Below, piece after piece: positions 6,911 through 15,884 of a stretch of DNA of 64,000 bases. This stretch comes from Candidatus Allofournierella pullicola (GTDB taxonomy: Bacteria > Bacillota > Clostridia > Oscillospirales > Ruminococcaceae), in NCBI GenBank assembly GCA_019114225.1, contig DXFW01000004.1, positions 62,001 to 126,000 of the forward strand, given 5' to 3'. Position numbers and translations under genes: made by a program. The notes under the pieces were generated by a model. That model did not search any database. It was not told the origin of the DNA and was given only the letters and a program-made list of their open reading frames with translations. How positions within the stretch are numbered: the stretch's first letter is position 1; each line of letters begins with the position of its first letter.

Positions 6911-9900
6911 TTATTCGGGCGCCTTCATGCTCTCCACCATGCTGATGTTTTTCAGCTTGCGGTACATCACCAGGTTCACCAGCAGGCTGAACACGATGGT
7001 CAGAAGGGCCGACCACACGAAGCTCATGGGGTAGATGGAGCGGCCGAACATCACCATGTCCACCTCGGCGGTGCGGATGACGAAGGTGTGCAGCGCAATG
7101 CCGAACAAAAGGCCGCACGCCGTGCCGATGAGGGTGAGGACGGAGGTCTCGCGGTAGATGTAGGCCCCCACCTCGCCGTCGTAGAAGCCCAGCACCTTGA
7201 TGGTGGCCAGCTCCTTGGAGCGCTCGGTGATGTTGATGTTGGTGAGGTTGTAGAGCACCACAAAGGCCAGCGCGCCCGCCGCGATGATGAGCACCACCAC
7301 GATGTAGTTGATACTGTCCAGGCTCTGGCTGAAGCTGGCGGTGATCTCGTGGGTGAACTGAGCGCCCGCCACATCCCGGCACTTCAGCAGCGCGGTGGAC
7401 AGTTCATCCTCCGCTTCGGGGGTGTCCACCCCGTCGGCCAGGCTGCAGTAGAGCAGGTTCACCTCCGGGTCTTTGCCAAAGGCGTCGCGGTAGACGTCCT
7501 CGCTCATGTAGATGTAGTGATAGACGTAGTTTTCGCACACGCCGGTGATGGTGAAGGAGGCCGTTTCGCCGTCGGCGTTTTCCACGGTGATGACGTCGCC
7601 CACATCCAGGTTTTGGCGTTCGGCCAGCTTTTCGGTGATGATCACCGAGCCCTCTTCAAAGGGAACCGGTTCGCCGGTGGTGCGTTGGCGGAAGGTGAAG
7701 TAGTCGTTCAGGGCCCCGGTGTCGCTGGGCACGGTGATGTAGACGTTGTCTTCCTCGCCGCCGTCCTCGCCGGGCACCACGGTGCCGTCCTCCTGGGTCA
7801 TGGCCAGCCAGCCGGTGATCTTCGAATCGTCTTCCAGAATGGCGGAGAGGTCCCGGCCGTCCAGGGCGCTCTTGTCCTGAAGCGACACCAGCATTTGATA
7901 GTGGGCCAGTTCGTCGAACTGCTTTTCCACAATGTCGGAGATGGAGTCGTGCAGGCCGAAGCCGGTCACCAGCAGGGCGGTGCAGCCGGCAATGCCCACC
8001 ACCGTCATAAAGAAGCGCTTTTTGTAGAGGAACAGGTTGCGGGCGGTGACCTTGTGGGTGAACCGCAGCCGCCGCCACACGGGGCCGATGTGCTCCAGCA
8101 GAATGCGCTTGCCGGCCTTGGGGGCCTTGGGCAGCATCAGGCTGGCGGGCTGCTCCCGCAGCTCGGCCCAGCAGGCGTTCAGGGTGGCCAGCAGGGTGCA
8201 GGCAACGGCCGCGCCGGTGGCCAGCATGCCGAAGCCCCAGTTGAAGGGAGTCAAAAGCTCCGGCAGGTCGTACATGATGTTGTAGGCGCTGAGGATGATA
8301 CGGGGGAACAGCTGCATGCCGATGAGCATGCCCACCCCGCTGCCCGCTAGGCTGGCGGCAAGGGCGTAGAGGATGTATTTGGCGGCGATCTGGCCGCGGG
8401 TGTAGCCCAGGGCCTTCATGGTGCCCACCTGGCCGCGCTCCTCCTCCACCATGCGGGTCATGGTGGTCAGCGCCACCAGCGCCGCCACCAGGAAGAAGAA
8501 CACCGGGAACACGGTGGCGATGGCGGCGATCTTGTCGGCGTTGTCGCCGTAGCTGGAAAAGCTGGTGTTGTCGCTGCGGTCGCCCAGCACCCACTTGCCC
8601 TTTTCGATCTTGCGCACTTCGCTCTCGGCGTCCAGGATCTCTTCCTTGCCGTCGGCCAGCTCCTGCTCGGCCTCGGCTTTCGCGTCCTCGTATTCCTGCT
8701 GGCCGTCGATGAGTTCCTGCCGGCCCTCTTCCAGCTCGGCCAGGCCGTCGGCATACTGCTGGCGCGCGTCCAGAAGTTCCGCGTCCGCCGTGGCAAACTT
8801 GTTTTCGGTGTCGATCTTGGTCTGTTCCAGCTGCCGCTCCTGGCTCTTCAGTTCGCCGTAGCCGTCGTCCAGCTGGGCGCGTCCGGCGTCGATCTGGGCC
8901 TGCTTTTCGTCCAGGGCCGCCAGCGAAGCGTCCAGGGTGGTGCCCTGGGCGGCCAGCGCCTCCAGGCCTTCTTTCAGTTGGGTGAGCTGTGGCAGCATCT
9001 GCTTTAAAAGGGCAAGCTGCTCTTCGGTCAGGTCGAAACCGGGGATGCTGCCGCCGGAGGCCAGCTTCTCCAGAATGGTGATGACTTGGATGGTGAACTC
9101 GTCGGTCTGCTGCTCCGGAGGGATGGAGATTCCATAATTGGCCTCTACCATGGCCCAGAAAGAATCCTTACCGGCCTTCAGCTGCTCCAGCTGGGCCCGG
9201 CCTTCATCCAGCTGGGCCTGGCTTTCGTCCAGCTGGGCCCGGCCCGCCTCGATCTTGGCGTAACCGTCAGCGATCTGCTGTTTGTAGCCGGGCAACATCA
9301 GATAGAATTCGTCCTTGGCGTCGTCCAGTTCCGCCTGGCCCCGGTCGATCTCCAGCTTGGCGTCCGCCAGCTCCTGCTCCGCGTCCGCCAGCTCGGCCCA
9401 GCCGTCCTTCAGTTCCTGCTCCGCGTCGGCCAGTTCCTGCTCGGCCTCCGCCTTTTTCTCTTCGTATTCCGCCCAGGCGTCGTCCAGTTCGGCCTCGGCC
9501 TCGCCGATGATCTCGTCGTAGCGGGCCTGCACCCGCTCGTCCTTGATGGCCTCAAGGCCCTCCATCACTCCGTCCACCTTGTTCTCGTAGGCGGCGGAGA
9601 AGGAGTTCAGCTCTTTTGCGCCCTCCACCGAGAGGTAGAAGGTGGTGTAGTAGTCCATGTCAAAGCTGGACTCCGGCGCATAGGCGAACAGGGCGATGGT
9701 GCCGGTGCCGGCGTTGGTGTACTCCGTTTCCACCGAGAAATAGGCGGCGGAGCGCACCGTGCCCACCACCGTGAAGGTCTCGGGCAGGGCGTCGGTGATG
9801 TCCTCGTCGTTTTCGGTCTGGTTCACCGTCAGCACGTCGCCGATGGAGGGGATGGTGCCGGAAAAATCCTTGGTCAGGCCCACGGCGATCTCGCCGGGGG

Positions 9901-10303
9901 CGCTGGGCATGCGCCCCTCCACCAGGGTCAGCTGGTTGAGCCGCTCCGCCTCGGGCAGATCCTCTTCGGGAATGCTCTGCAGGCGGGTGGTCAGGCTCTC
10001 GCCGCTTTCGCTGGTGAGCACCAGGTCCATGTCCCGGGCGGGCATGACCGCTTCCACGCCCTCCACGCCGCGCACGGCGGAAAGGTCCTCGTCGGTGAGG
10101 CCCTGGGTGGACTGTATCTTGATGTCATAGAGGTTTGCCTCGCGGCAGTAGGAGTCGGTGGAAAGACGCATGTCCACCGGGGCTGCCAGCAGGCCGGAAA
10201 GAAAGCCCACGCCCAGCGCCACAATGGCAAAAATGGCCACGAAGCGGGAAAGGCTGGAGCGCACGGTGCGCAGGATGGACTTCCAATAAGTACGGTTCAG
10301 CAA
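6911..10303 (-). CDS. FtsX-type ABC permease with long extracytoplasmic coiled coil
   Basis: A 1130-aa permease. One transmembrane helix lies near residues 20-42, followed by a MacB-like extracytoplasmic region. A very long, highly charged heptad region at about 257-570 follows, rich in repeats of the type ELADAEQEL and AQLDEGRAQL. A three-helix FtsX block starts near 588 (FPVFFFLVAALVALTTMTRM), then a second extracytoplasmic region and a final FtsX block at the C-terminus. It follows the ATPase gene by 7 bases, so the pair form one type VII-like (MacB/LolCDE mechanotransmission) transporter. The family moves lipids, peptides or antibiotics, or relays signals, rather than importing nutrients. 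The substrate is unknown, and no two-component system lies adjacent. Confidence 0.85.
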   Translation of the reverse strand: MLNRTYWKSILRTVRSSLSRFVAIFAIVALGVGFLSGLLAAPVDMRLSTDSYCREANLYDIKIQSTQGLTDEDLSAVRGVEGVEAVMPARDMDLVLTSESGESLTTRLQSIPEEDLPEAERLNQLTLVEGRMPSAPGEIAVGLTKDFSGTIPSIGDVLTVNQTENDEDITDALPETFTVVGTVRSAAYFSVETEYTNAGTGTIALFAYAPESSFDMDYYTTFYLSVEGAKELNSFSAAYENKVDGVMEGLEAIKDERVQARYDEIIGEAEAELDDAWAEYEEKKAEAEQELADAEQELKDGWAELADAEQELADAKLEIDRGQAELDDAKDEFYLMLPGYKQQIADGYAKIEAGRAQLDESQAQLDEGRAQLEQLKAGKDSFWAMVEANYGISIPPEQQTDEFTIQVITILEKLASGGSIPGFDLTEEQLALLKQMLPQLTQLKEGLEALAAQGTTLDASLAALDEKQAQIDAGRAQLDDGYGELKSQERQLEQTKIDTENKFATADAELLDARQQYADGLAELEEGRQELIDGQQEYEDAKAEAEQELADGKEEILDAESEVRKIEKGKWVLGDRSDNTSFSSYGDNADKIAAIATVFPVFFFLVAALVALTTMTRMVEEERGQVGTMKALGYTRGQIAAKYILYALAASLAGSGVGMLIGMQLFPRIILSAYNIMYDLPELLTPFNWGFGMLATGAAVACTLLATLNACWAELREQPASLMLPKAPKAGKRILLEHIGPVWRRLRFTHKVTARNLFLYKKRFFMTVVGIAGCTALLVTGFGLHDSISDIVEKQFDELAHYQMLVSLQDKSALDGRDLSAILEDDSKITGWLAMTQEDGTVVPGEDGGEEDNVYITVPSDTGALNDYFTFRQRTTGEPVPFEEGSVIITEKLAERQNLDVGDVITVENADGETASFTITGVCENYVYHYIYMSEDVYRDAFGKDPEVNLLYCSLADGVDTPEAEDELSTALLKCRDVAGAQFTHEITASFSQSLDSINYIVVVLIIAAGALAFVVLYNLTNINITERSKELATIKVLGFYDGEVGAYIYRETSVLTLIGTACGLLFGIALHTFVIRTAEVDMVMFGRSIYPMSFVWSALLTIVFSLLVNLVMYRKLKNISMVESMKAPE

Positions 10304-10310
10304 CTTTTTT

Positions 10311-11024
10311 TCACCACTCGATCTGTTCCACCGGCGTGGGGGCGGGATTCGTCTCGTTGGAGATGGCCTGGCCGCTCTTGATCCGGATCACCCGGTCGGC
10401 CATGGCGGTGAGGGCGCTGTTGTGGGTGATGACGATCACCGTGCGGTGGGTGTTGCGGCAGGTGTCCTGCAAAAGCTTCAGCACCTGCTTGCCGGTGTTG
10501 TAGTCCAGCGCGCCGGTGGGCTCGTCGCACAAAAGAATTTTCGGGTTTTTGGCCAGCGCCCGGGCGATGGACACCCGCTGCTGCTCGCCGCCCGAAAGCT
10601 GCGCCGGAAAGTTGGCCATCCGCTGCCCCAGGCCCACATGCTCCAGCGTCTCGGCGGCAGGCAGGGGGTCGCGGCAGATCTCGCTGGCCAACTCCACGTT
10701 CTCCAGCGCCGTGAGGTTTTGCACCAGATTGTAGAACTGGAACACAAACCCCACATCGTGGCGGCGGTAGCCGGTGAGCTGGCGCTGGTTCATGGCGCTG
10801 ATCTCGGCGCCGTCCAGCCAGATGTGGCCCTCGTCGCACACGTCCATGCCGCCCAGCATATTCAGCACGGTGGTCTTGCCCGCGCCGGAGGGCCCCACGA
10901 TCACGCAGAATTCGCCCTCGTCGATGTGAAAGCTGATGTGGTCGGCGGCGGCAATGCGCGTTTCGCCCATCTGATAATATTTGCACACTCCGTCGAACAC
11001 CACAAAATGGTCCCGGCCGTCCAT
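10311..11024 (-). CDS. ABC transporter ATP-binding protein (MacB/LolD type)
   Basis: A 237-aa ATPase that energises the neighbouring FtsX permease. All ABC motifs are intact: Walker [11 protein letters not shown]-loop FVFQFYN, signature LSGGEQQR, Walker B ILLCDEPT and H-loop ITHN. The DEPTGALD box is typical of the LolD/MacB subfamily. I chose the ATG at 11024 ([10 protein letters not shown]), which has GGGGTGAT upstream. An in-frame ATG 14 codons earlier (11066) lacks a ribosome site but cannot be excluded. The gene is first in a two-gene operon. Confidence 0.9.
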   Translation of the reverse strand: MDGRDHFVVFDGVCKYYQMGETRIAAADHISFHIDEGEFCVIVGPSGAGKTTVLNMLGGMDVCDEGHIWLDGAEISAMNQRQLTGYRRHDVGFVFQFYNLVQNLTALENVELASEICRDPLPAAETLEHVGLGQRMANFPAQLSGGEQQRVSIARALAKNPKILLCDEPTGALDYNTGKQVLKLLQDTCRNTHRTVIVITHNSALTAMADRVIRIKSGQAISNETNPAPTPVEQIEW

Positions 11025-11090
11025 TGACAGATCACCCCGTCGGAAAAAGTTGAAAGAAGGGCGCATGGTGCGCCCGCTCTCTTATTTCAT

Positions 11091-11096
11091 ATTATA
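11091..11096 (-). promoter_or_regulatory. Probable -10 of the ABC transporter operon
   Basis: Minus-strand TATAAT lies about 67 bases upstream of the chosen ATPase start. No convincing -35 is seen at normal spacing. Confidence 0.4.
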
Positions 11097-11216
11097 AAGA
11101 AAAGTGTGGCGCTTGTGTGGGCAAATTTGTAAAATATCTATGAAGAGAGTGCATTTTCTTGCAGAAAACGCCATGAAAGAAGACGTGTGCCCGGTCTTTT
11201 TTTGCCCCGGCGGGTG

Positions 11217-11225
11217 TGATACAAT
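11217..11225 (+). promoter_or_regulatory. Extended -10 promoter of the radical SAM cassette
   Basis: TG-A-TACAAT, about 50 bases upstream of the GTG start of the radical SAM gene. No clear -35 is seen. Confidence 0.5.
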
Positions 11226-11276
11226 AGAGCAAAGCGCCGCCCCGGCACAGTGCGGCCGCGAAAAGGAGTGGGAACC

Positions 11277-12662
11277 GTGATCGACCTTGTGACCCTGCGG
11301 GAATTTTTGTTCCGCCGAAAATACCTTTCTCAGGTGCGCCACATCACCCTCAACCCCGGCGGGCCGGGGGTGGTGCGCCTGCACATGCTGCCCCCCGCCA
11401 CCCATCTGCGGCGCAGCGTGCCCTATGTGGTCATCCTCAACGGCCACGACGTGCTGCCGCTGAACATTTCCTGGGCCATTCTGCTGGCCTGCCTGATGGA
11501 CGCGCTGGCCCCCTACGCCGACCGGGAGGTGCCCGACGAGGACCTGGAAGGCCTGGCCGAAAAGGCCGTGGCCGCCGCCCGGCGGGTCTACCCCGGGGTG
11601 AAGCCGGACCGCATGCGGGCCGAGCTGGACCGTATGCTGCAAAGCTTCATTGCCATCGCCCGGGGCCAGGAGCCGCCGGAGGAGGTGCAGCCCATCAGTC
11701 TGGGGGACTACGCTCCCCAGATGACCGCCCCCCACCGCATGGACCTGATGGTCAGCGCCATGGAAAAGGAGGGCCGCTGGAATTGCAACCAGAAGTGCCT
11801 GCACTGCTACGCCGCCGGTCAGCCGGAGGCGGGCGTGAAGGAGCTGGACACCGCCGGCTGGAAGAAGGTGCTGGACGCTTTGCGAAAAGCGGGGGTGCCG
11901 CAGGTGACTTTCACCGGCGGCGAGCCCACCATGCGCGCCGACCTGGCGGAGCTGGTGGACGCGGCCCGCTGGTTCGTCACCCGTCTTAACACCAACGGGC
12001 GGCTGCTCACCCCGGAGCTTTGCCGGGCTCTCTATGAGGCGAGCCTCGACAGCGTGCAGATCACCCTCTACAGCGCCGACGAAACGGCCCATAATACCCT
12101 TGTGGGCGCGCCCGGCTTTGCCGACACGGTGGCGGGCATTCGCAACGCTTTGGCGGCGGGCCTCTCGGTGAGCGTGAACACCCCGCTGTGCAGTCTGAAC
12201 GCCGACTACGCCGCCACTCTGGAGTTCCTCCATGGCCTCGGCGTGCGGTACGTCACCTGCTCGGGGCTCATCCCCACCGGCGGGGCCCTCACCGAGGGCA
12301 GCCGGGCCACCCGCCTTTCCCCGGAGGAACTGGAAGGGCTGCTGAAGCAGGCGGTGGCCTGGTGCACCGAAAACGGCATGGAAATTGATTTCACCAGCCC
12401 CGGCTGGCTGCCTCCCGAGACCCTGCTGGGCCTGGGGCTGACCATGGCCCCCACCTGCGGGGCGTGCCTGAGCAACATGGCCGTGGCCCCCGACGGCACG
12501 GTGGTGCCCTGCCAGAGCTGGCTTTCCGGCGACGGGCTGGGCAACATCCTCGCCGACGACTGGAAAACCATCTGGCACAACCCCCGGTGCGCCGCCATCC
12601 GGGCCGAGAGCGCCAAAATGGAGCACATCTGCCAGCTGCGGGGGAAGGAGGGCGACCGATGA
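11277..12662 (+). CDS. Radical SAM/SPASM peptide-modifying enzyme
   Basis: A 461-aa enzyme. Residues 1-150 form a non-catalytic region that may hold a PqqD-like substrate-binding fold (inferred from position only). The radical SAM core begins with the [4Fe-4S] motif CxxxCxxC (C170, C174, C177) and has GGEP at 214-217 for SAM binding. The C-terminal SPASM-like region has TCGAC (C394, C397), then VAPDGTVVPCQ (C412), C438 and C452, enough for one auxiliary cluster. Enzymes of this build abstract hydrogens from peptides to make thioether, C-C or other crosslinks. The GTG start at 11277 follows AAAAGGAG. The gene overlaps the next one by four bases (ATGA), so the Cys-Ala-tailed protein is the obvious candidate substrate. 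The exact chemistry is unknown. Confidence 0.85.
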   Translation: MIDLVTLREFLFRRKYLSQVRHITLNPGGPGVVRLHMLPPATHLRRSVPYVVILNGHDVLPLNISWAILLACLMDALAPYADREVPDEDLEGLAEKAVAAARRVYPGVKPDRMRAELDRMLQSFIAIARGQEPPEEVQPISLGDYAPQMTAPHRMDLMVSAMEKEGRWNCNQKCLHCYAAGQPEAGVKELDTAGWKKVLDALRKAGVPQVTFTGGEPTMRADLAELVDAARWFVTRLNTNGRLLTPELCRALYEASLDSVQITLYSADETAHNTLVGAPGFADTVAGIRNALAAGLSVSVNTPLCSLNADYAATLEFLHGLGVRYVTCSGLIPTGGALTEGSRATRLSPEELEGLLKQAVAWCTENGMEIDFTSPGWLPPETLLGLGLTMAPTCGACLSNMAVAPDGTVVPCQSWLSGDGLGNILADDWKTIWHNPRCAAIRAESAKMEHICQLRGKEGDR

Positions 12663-13750
12663 AACAACTGAAACGCTTTGCCCTGACCTTCGCAGCGCTG
12701 GCGCTGCTGGCGGCGGCCCTGTTCTGCCCGGCGGTGAGCGCCGCCAATCTGGACGAGATCGAAAAGTATTTCATCACCGTGCGCCTTCAGCCGGACGGCA
12801 GCGCCGACATCGACTACGACATCCACTGGAAGGTGCTGGACTCCACCAGCGCCGGCCCGCTGGAATGGGTGAAGGTGGGCGTGCCCAACGACAGTATCCA
12901 GCCGGTGAGCCACAGCGACACCATCTCCGACCTCTATTACTGGTCGGAGGGGGGCAGCTATGTGCGGCTGGATCTGGACCGCCGCTACTACGCCGGCGAG
13001 ACGGTGCGCCTTGAGTTCACCCTCCATGTGACCCATCTCTATGAACTGTACGACGACGGCTCGGTGAACTTTGAGTTCACCCCCGGCTGGTTCGACGAGG
13101 CCGAGACAAAACAGCTCACCTTCACCTGGGAGGACGGCGACGCCCGGGCCAGCTACGCCGCCGAACTGGAGGGCGAGCCGGTCACCGGCGACCTGGTCGG
13201 TACTCCGAGCGGCGTGCAGGGCGAGTGGGCCGGCCTGCCCGAGGGCGCGCGTCTTACCTTCACTGCCGACTACGCGGACCAGTCCGCCTTTGCCGCCGCG
13301 CCCCTGGACCCGGACATGAACCGGGGCAGCGCCGATACTGGCTGGAGCGAAGAACCCCAGGACAGCAATGATGTGCTGGGCCTCTTTTTGTGGGGGCTGT
13401 TTCTCTCTCTGATGATCTGGAACCTCTCGCGCCGACTTTCCGGCCGCTACTTTTTGGGCGGTTTCGGCGGCTGGTACGGCCCCCACTACCACGGCGGGCC
13501 CCGCCCGCCCCATGGCGGCCCCTCCGGCGGCGACGGAGGGGCCGGGGGCTTTGGCGGCGGTTCCGGCCGGGGCTCCGGCGCGGGGCGGCGCAGTGGCGGC
13601 GGCTGTGCCTGTGCCTGCGCCTGCGTTTCCTGTGCCTGTGCCTGTGCCTGCGCAGGCGGCGGACGGGCCGGGTGCAGCGCCAAGGACTTTAAGGGCGCGG
13701 TGAACGCCGAGGCCCTTTGCGCCATTCTCAAAAAGGACAAGGAGGAGTGA
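12659..13750 (+). CDS. Secreted membrane-anchored protein with (Cys-Ala)n tail, putative radical SAM substrate
   Basis: A 363-aa protein translationally coupled to the radical SAM gene (ATGA overlap, AAGGAGG upstream). Layout: signal peptide 1-28; beta-rich extracytoplasmic domain at about 29-235, which recalls DUF2207-type domains without a sure match; one transmembrane helix at about 240-256; a Gly/Pro/His-rich segment at 263-315; then CACACAC (316-322), Val-Ser, CACACAC (325-331), AGGGRAGC (Cys339) and a short charged end with Cys354. Outside the signal peptide, all ten cysteines lie in the last 50 residues, after the transmembrane helix and so probably in the cytoplasm where the radical SAM enzyme works. 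I do not recognise the family. Alternatives to an enzyme substrate are a metal-binding metallothionein-like tail or an acylation site. Confidence 0.75.
   Translation: MKQLKRFALTFAALALLAAALFCPAVSAANLDEIEKYFITVRLQPDGSADIDYDIHWKVLDSTSAGPLEWVKVGVPNDSIQPVSHSDTISDLYYWSEGGSYVRLDLDRRYYAGETVRLEFTLHVTHLYELYDDGSVNFEFTPGWFDEAETKQLTFTWEDGDARASYAAELEGEPVTGDLVGTPSGVQGEWAGLPEGARLTFTADYADQSAFAAAPLDPDMNRGSADTGWSEEPQDSNDVLGLFLWGLFLSLMIWNLSRRLSGRYFLGGFGGWYGPHYHGGPRPPHGGPSGGDGGAGGFGGGSGRGSGAGRRSGGGCACACACVSCACACACAGGGRAGCSAKDFKGAVNAEALCAILKKDKEE
13604..13654 (+). repeat. In-frame hexanucleotide repeat coding for Cys-Ala
   Basis: Tandem copies of TGTGCC/TGCGCC encode two runs of Cys-Ala separated by Val-Ser. Because the unit is six bases, slippage would add or remove Cys-Ala pairs without shifting the frame. 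Confidence 0.8.
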
Positions 13751-13753
13751 CCC

Positions 13754-15817
13754 ATGGCCGGCAGCACCGATTGGGAAGACCTGATGAACGGGGTGTTCGG
13801 CCCCGGCGGGCGGTTCCGGGGCGTGGCGGGCAGCGAGAAACGCCAGCCCGGCGAGGGCCTTGCCGCCGCCCAGAAAAAGCTGGAAGAAGCGGCCCAGCGC
13901 ACCCAGGCCGCCGCGGACGCGGCCCGGCACACCGATGGGGCGCGCCTTTTGAAAAACAGCGAGGAGCTGACCAAACAGCTGGAAGCCCAGAGCCGGGAGA
14001 TAAGCCGGCTGGGGCAGGGCCTTACCCGGGAAATGGAGCGGGACGGCCTGCTCACCCCGGCCCAGGCCGCGGCCGCAGCGCCCGCCCCCAAGGACACCGA
14101 CGCCGCCTTTGAGGCGGCGGCAAAGCGCCAGCAGGCGGCGCTGGCCGGGCGGCAGGCGTTTTCCGCCGCGCTGCTGGCGGCCTTCCGCCGGCCCTTCGTG
14201 CTGGGGCAGGAGGGGGAAAAGCCCCGCAACGTCATCGTTTTGTCCGGCAAGCCGGGCCGCGGGCGGCACTATGCCCTCACCGAGACGGTGCAGGCCCTGA
14301 AAGAAGAAGGCCTGCTGGCCGGGGGCGTCGCTTGGATGGACCTGGCTCTCTACGGCAGCCCGGCCCAGGAAAAGCTCTTTTTGCAGGACCTCTATGCCAT
14401 GCTGGCCGGCCCGGCTCCGGTGCTGGCCTTTGAGAACGCGGAGCAGTGCCACCCCGGCTGTCTTTCTCTGCTGGCCCAGCTGGCGGTGAGCGGCAGCGCC
14501 CGGCTGGCCAGCCGCTATGTGGTGCAGAAGGGCCTGCTGATGGAGACCGGCACCGCCCTGGCCCCCGACGCGGTGGGCTCTTTGAGCGCCAAGGGCAAGT
14601 ATCTGGTGTTCCTCTGCCCCGGCGGCAAAACAAAGCTGGCCGGGCTGATGGGCGCGGCCTTCGCCACGGCGGTGGGGGACGAGTGCGAGGCCCCGGCCTT
14701 CAGCGAAGAGGAGCTGCTGGCCATCGCCGGGCGGCAGCTGAACGAGCTGGCCGCCAAAACCAAGGCGCGGCTGGGCTGGCCCCTCACCGTGGCGGGCGAG
14801 GGGCTGGCGGGCCTTGTGGCCAAAAAGGGCGGGCAGGGCGTGGGCCGGCTGGCGGAGTTCTGCGAGAAGTGCTTTGCGGCGTTGGCGGAGCACAAACTGC
14901 GGGGCCGCAAAGCCGCCGCCGTCACCCTGCACCTGGAGGGCGAGCGGGTGCTGGCCGCCTTTGACGGCGGCGAGGAGACCGATCTGCTGGCGATCCTGCC
15001 CGGGGAATACACCGCCGACCTGGAAGAAGTGAAGGCCGAGATGGACGGGATCATCGGCCTGGACGAGGTGAAGGACTATGTGCTGCGGCTGGAGGACGCC
15101 ATCGCCGTCCAGCGGCGGCGGGCCGCCGCCGGCATGAAGACGGCGGGCGTTTCCATGCACATGATCTTCACCGGCAACCCCGGCACCGGCAAAACCACCA
15201 TCGCCCGGCTGGTGGGCAAGTACCTCAAGGCCATCGGCGCTCTCTCCGGCGGGCAGCTGGTGGAGGTGAGCCGGGCGGATCTGGTGGGCCGCTATGTGGG
15301 CCACACCGCGCCGCTGACCCAGAAGGTCATCCAGTCGGCCCTGGGGGGCGTGCTGTTCATCGACGAGGCCTATTCGCTGTACCGCGGCGAGCAGGACACC
15401 TTCGGCCTGGAGGCCATCGACACGCTGGTGAAGGGCATGGAGGACCACCGGGACGAGCTGGTGGTCATTCTGGCGGGCTACACCAAAGAGATGGAAGAGT
15501 TTTTGCAGTCCAACAGCGGCCTGCGAAGCCGCTTCCCCAACAAAATCGAATTCCCGGACTACACCGGCGCGGAACTGCTGGCCATCACAAAGCTCACCGC
15601 CAAGGGCAAGGGCTATAAGCTGACCCAGGAGTGCGACGGGCCGCTGCTGGCCTATTACGACCGCAAGCAGGCGGAGAACGCCGCCGAGAACGGCAACGGA
15701 CGGCTGGCCCGCAACACGCTGGAAGCGGCCATTCTGAACCAGGGGCGGCGGCTGGCGGCGGAGCCGGAAGCCGCGCTGGACGAGCTGCAGCTGCGGGATT
15801 TTGAACTGGACGAATGA
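13754..15817 (+). CDS. Two-domain AAA ATPase, SpoVK/CbbX-like
   Basis: A 687-aa cytosolic protein starting three bases after the Cys-Ala protein stop. Residues 35-110 are an Ala/Glu/Gln-rich predicted coiled coil. A first AAA-like domain (about 120-400) has a degenerate Walker A (GKPGRGRHY near 165, lacking the GKT/S end) and is probably non-hydrolytic. The second domain (about 430-687) is a canonical CbbX/SpoVK-type AAA module: GNPGTGKTT near 473-481, VLFIDEAYSL near 533-542 as Walker B, and SGLRSRFPN as the sensor/arginine-finger region. CbbX-type ATPases remodel proteins by threading a substrate tail through a hexameric pore. Here a plausible client is the neighbouring Cys-Ala tail or the modifying enzyme. 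The last gene before a strong terminator. Confidence 0.85.
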   Translation: MAGSTDWEDLMNGVFGPGGRFRGVAGSEKRQPGEGLAAAQKKLEEAAQRTQAAADAARHTDGARLLKNSEELTKQLEAQSREISRLGQGLTREMERDGLLTPAQAAAAAPAPKDTDAAFEAAAKRQQAALAGRQAFSAALLAAFRRPFVLGQEGEKPRNVIVLSGKPGRGRHYALTETVQALKEEGLLAGGVAWMDLALYGSPAQEKLFLQDLYAMLAGPAPVLAFENAEQCHPGCLSLLAQLAVSGSARLASRYVVQKGLLMETGTALAPDAVGSLSAKGKYLVFLCPGGKTKLAGLMGAAFATAVGDECEAPAFSEEELLAIAGRQLNELAAKTKARLGWPLTVAGEGLAGLVAKKGGQGVGRLAEFCEKCFAALAEHKLRGRKAAAVTLHLEGERVLAAFDGGEETDLLAILPGEYTADLEEVKAEMDGIIGLDEVKDYVLRLEDAIAVQRRRAAAGMKTAGVSMHMIFTGNPGTGKTTIARLVGKYLKAIGALSGGQLVEVSRADLVGRYVGHTAPLTQKVIQSALGGVLFIDEAYSLYRGEQDTFGLEAIDTLVKGMEDHRDELVVILAGYTKEMEEFLQSNSGLRSRFPNKIEFPDYTGAELLAITKLTAKGKGYKLTQECDGPLLAYYDRKQAENAAENGNGRLARNTLEAAILNQGRRLAAEPEAALDELQLRDFELDE

Positions 15818-15824
15818 ACAAAAC

Positions 15825-15856
15825 GCGCCCCACGAAAAGACGTGGGGCGCACTTTT
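15825..15856 (+). terminator. Terminator of the radical SAM cassette
   Basis: GCGCCCCACG / CGTGGGGCGC with a six-base loop, followed by ACTTTTG, 8 bases after the AAA ATPase stop. Confidence 0.8.
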
Positions 15857-15884
15857 GCGGAAAAACGGGTGGGAAGGAATTTTT

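Noticed and set aside
9180..9500. DNA repeats in the ABC permease gene
   Set aside because: They reflect heptad repeats rich in Glu, Ala, Leu and Gln in a coiled coil, not a mobile or regulatory repeat.
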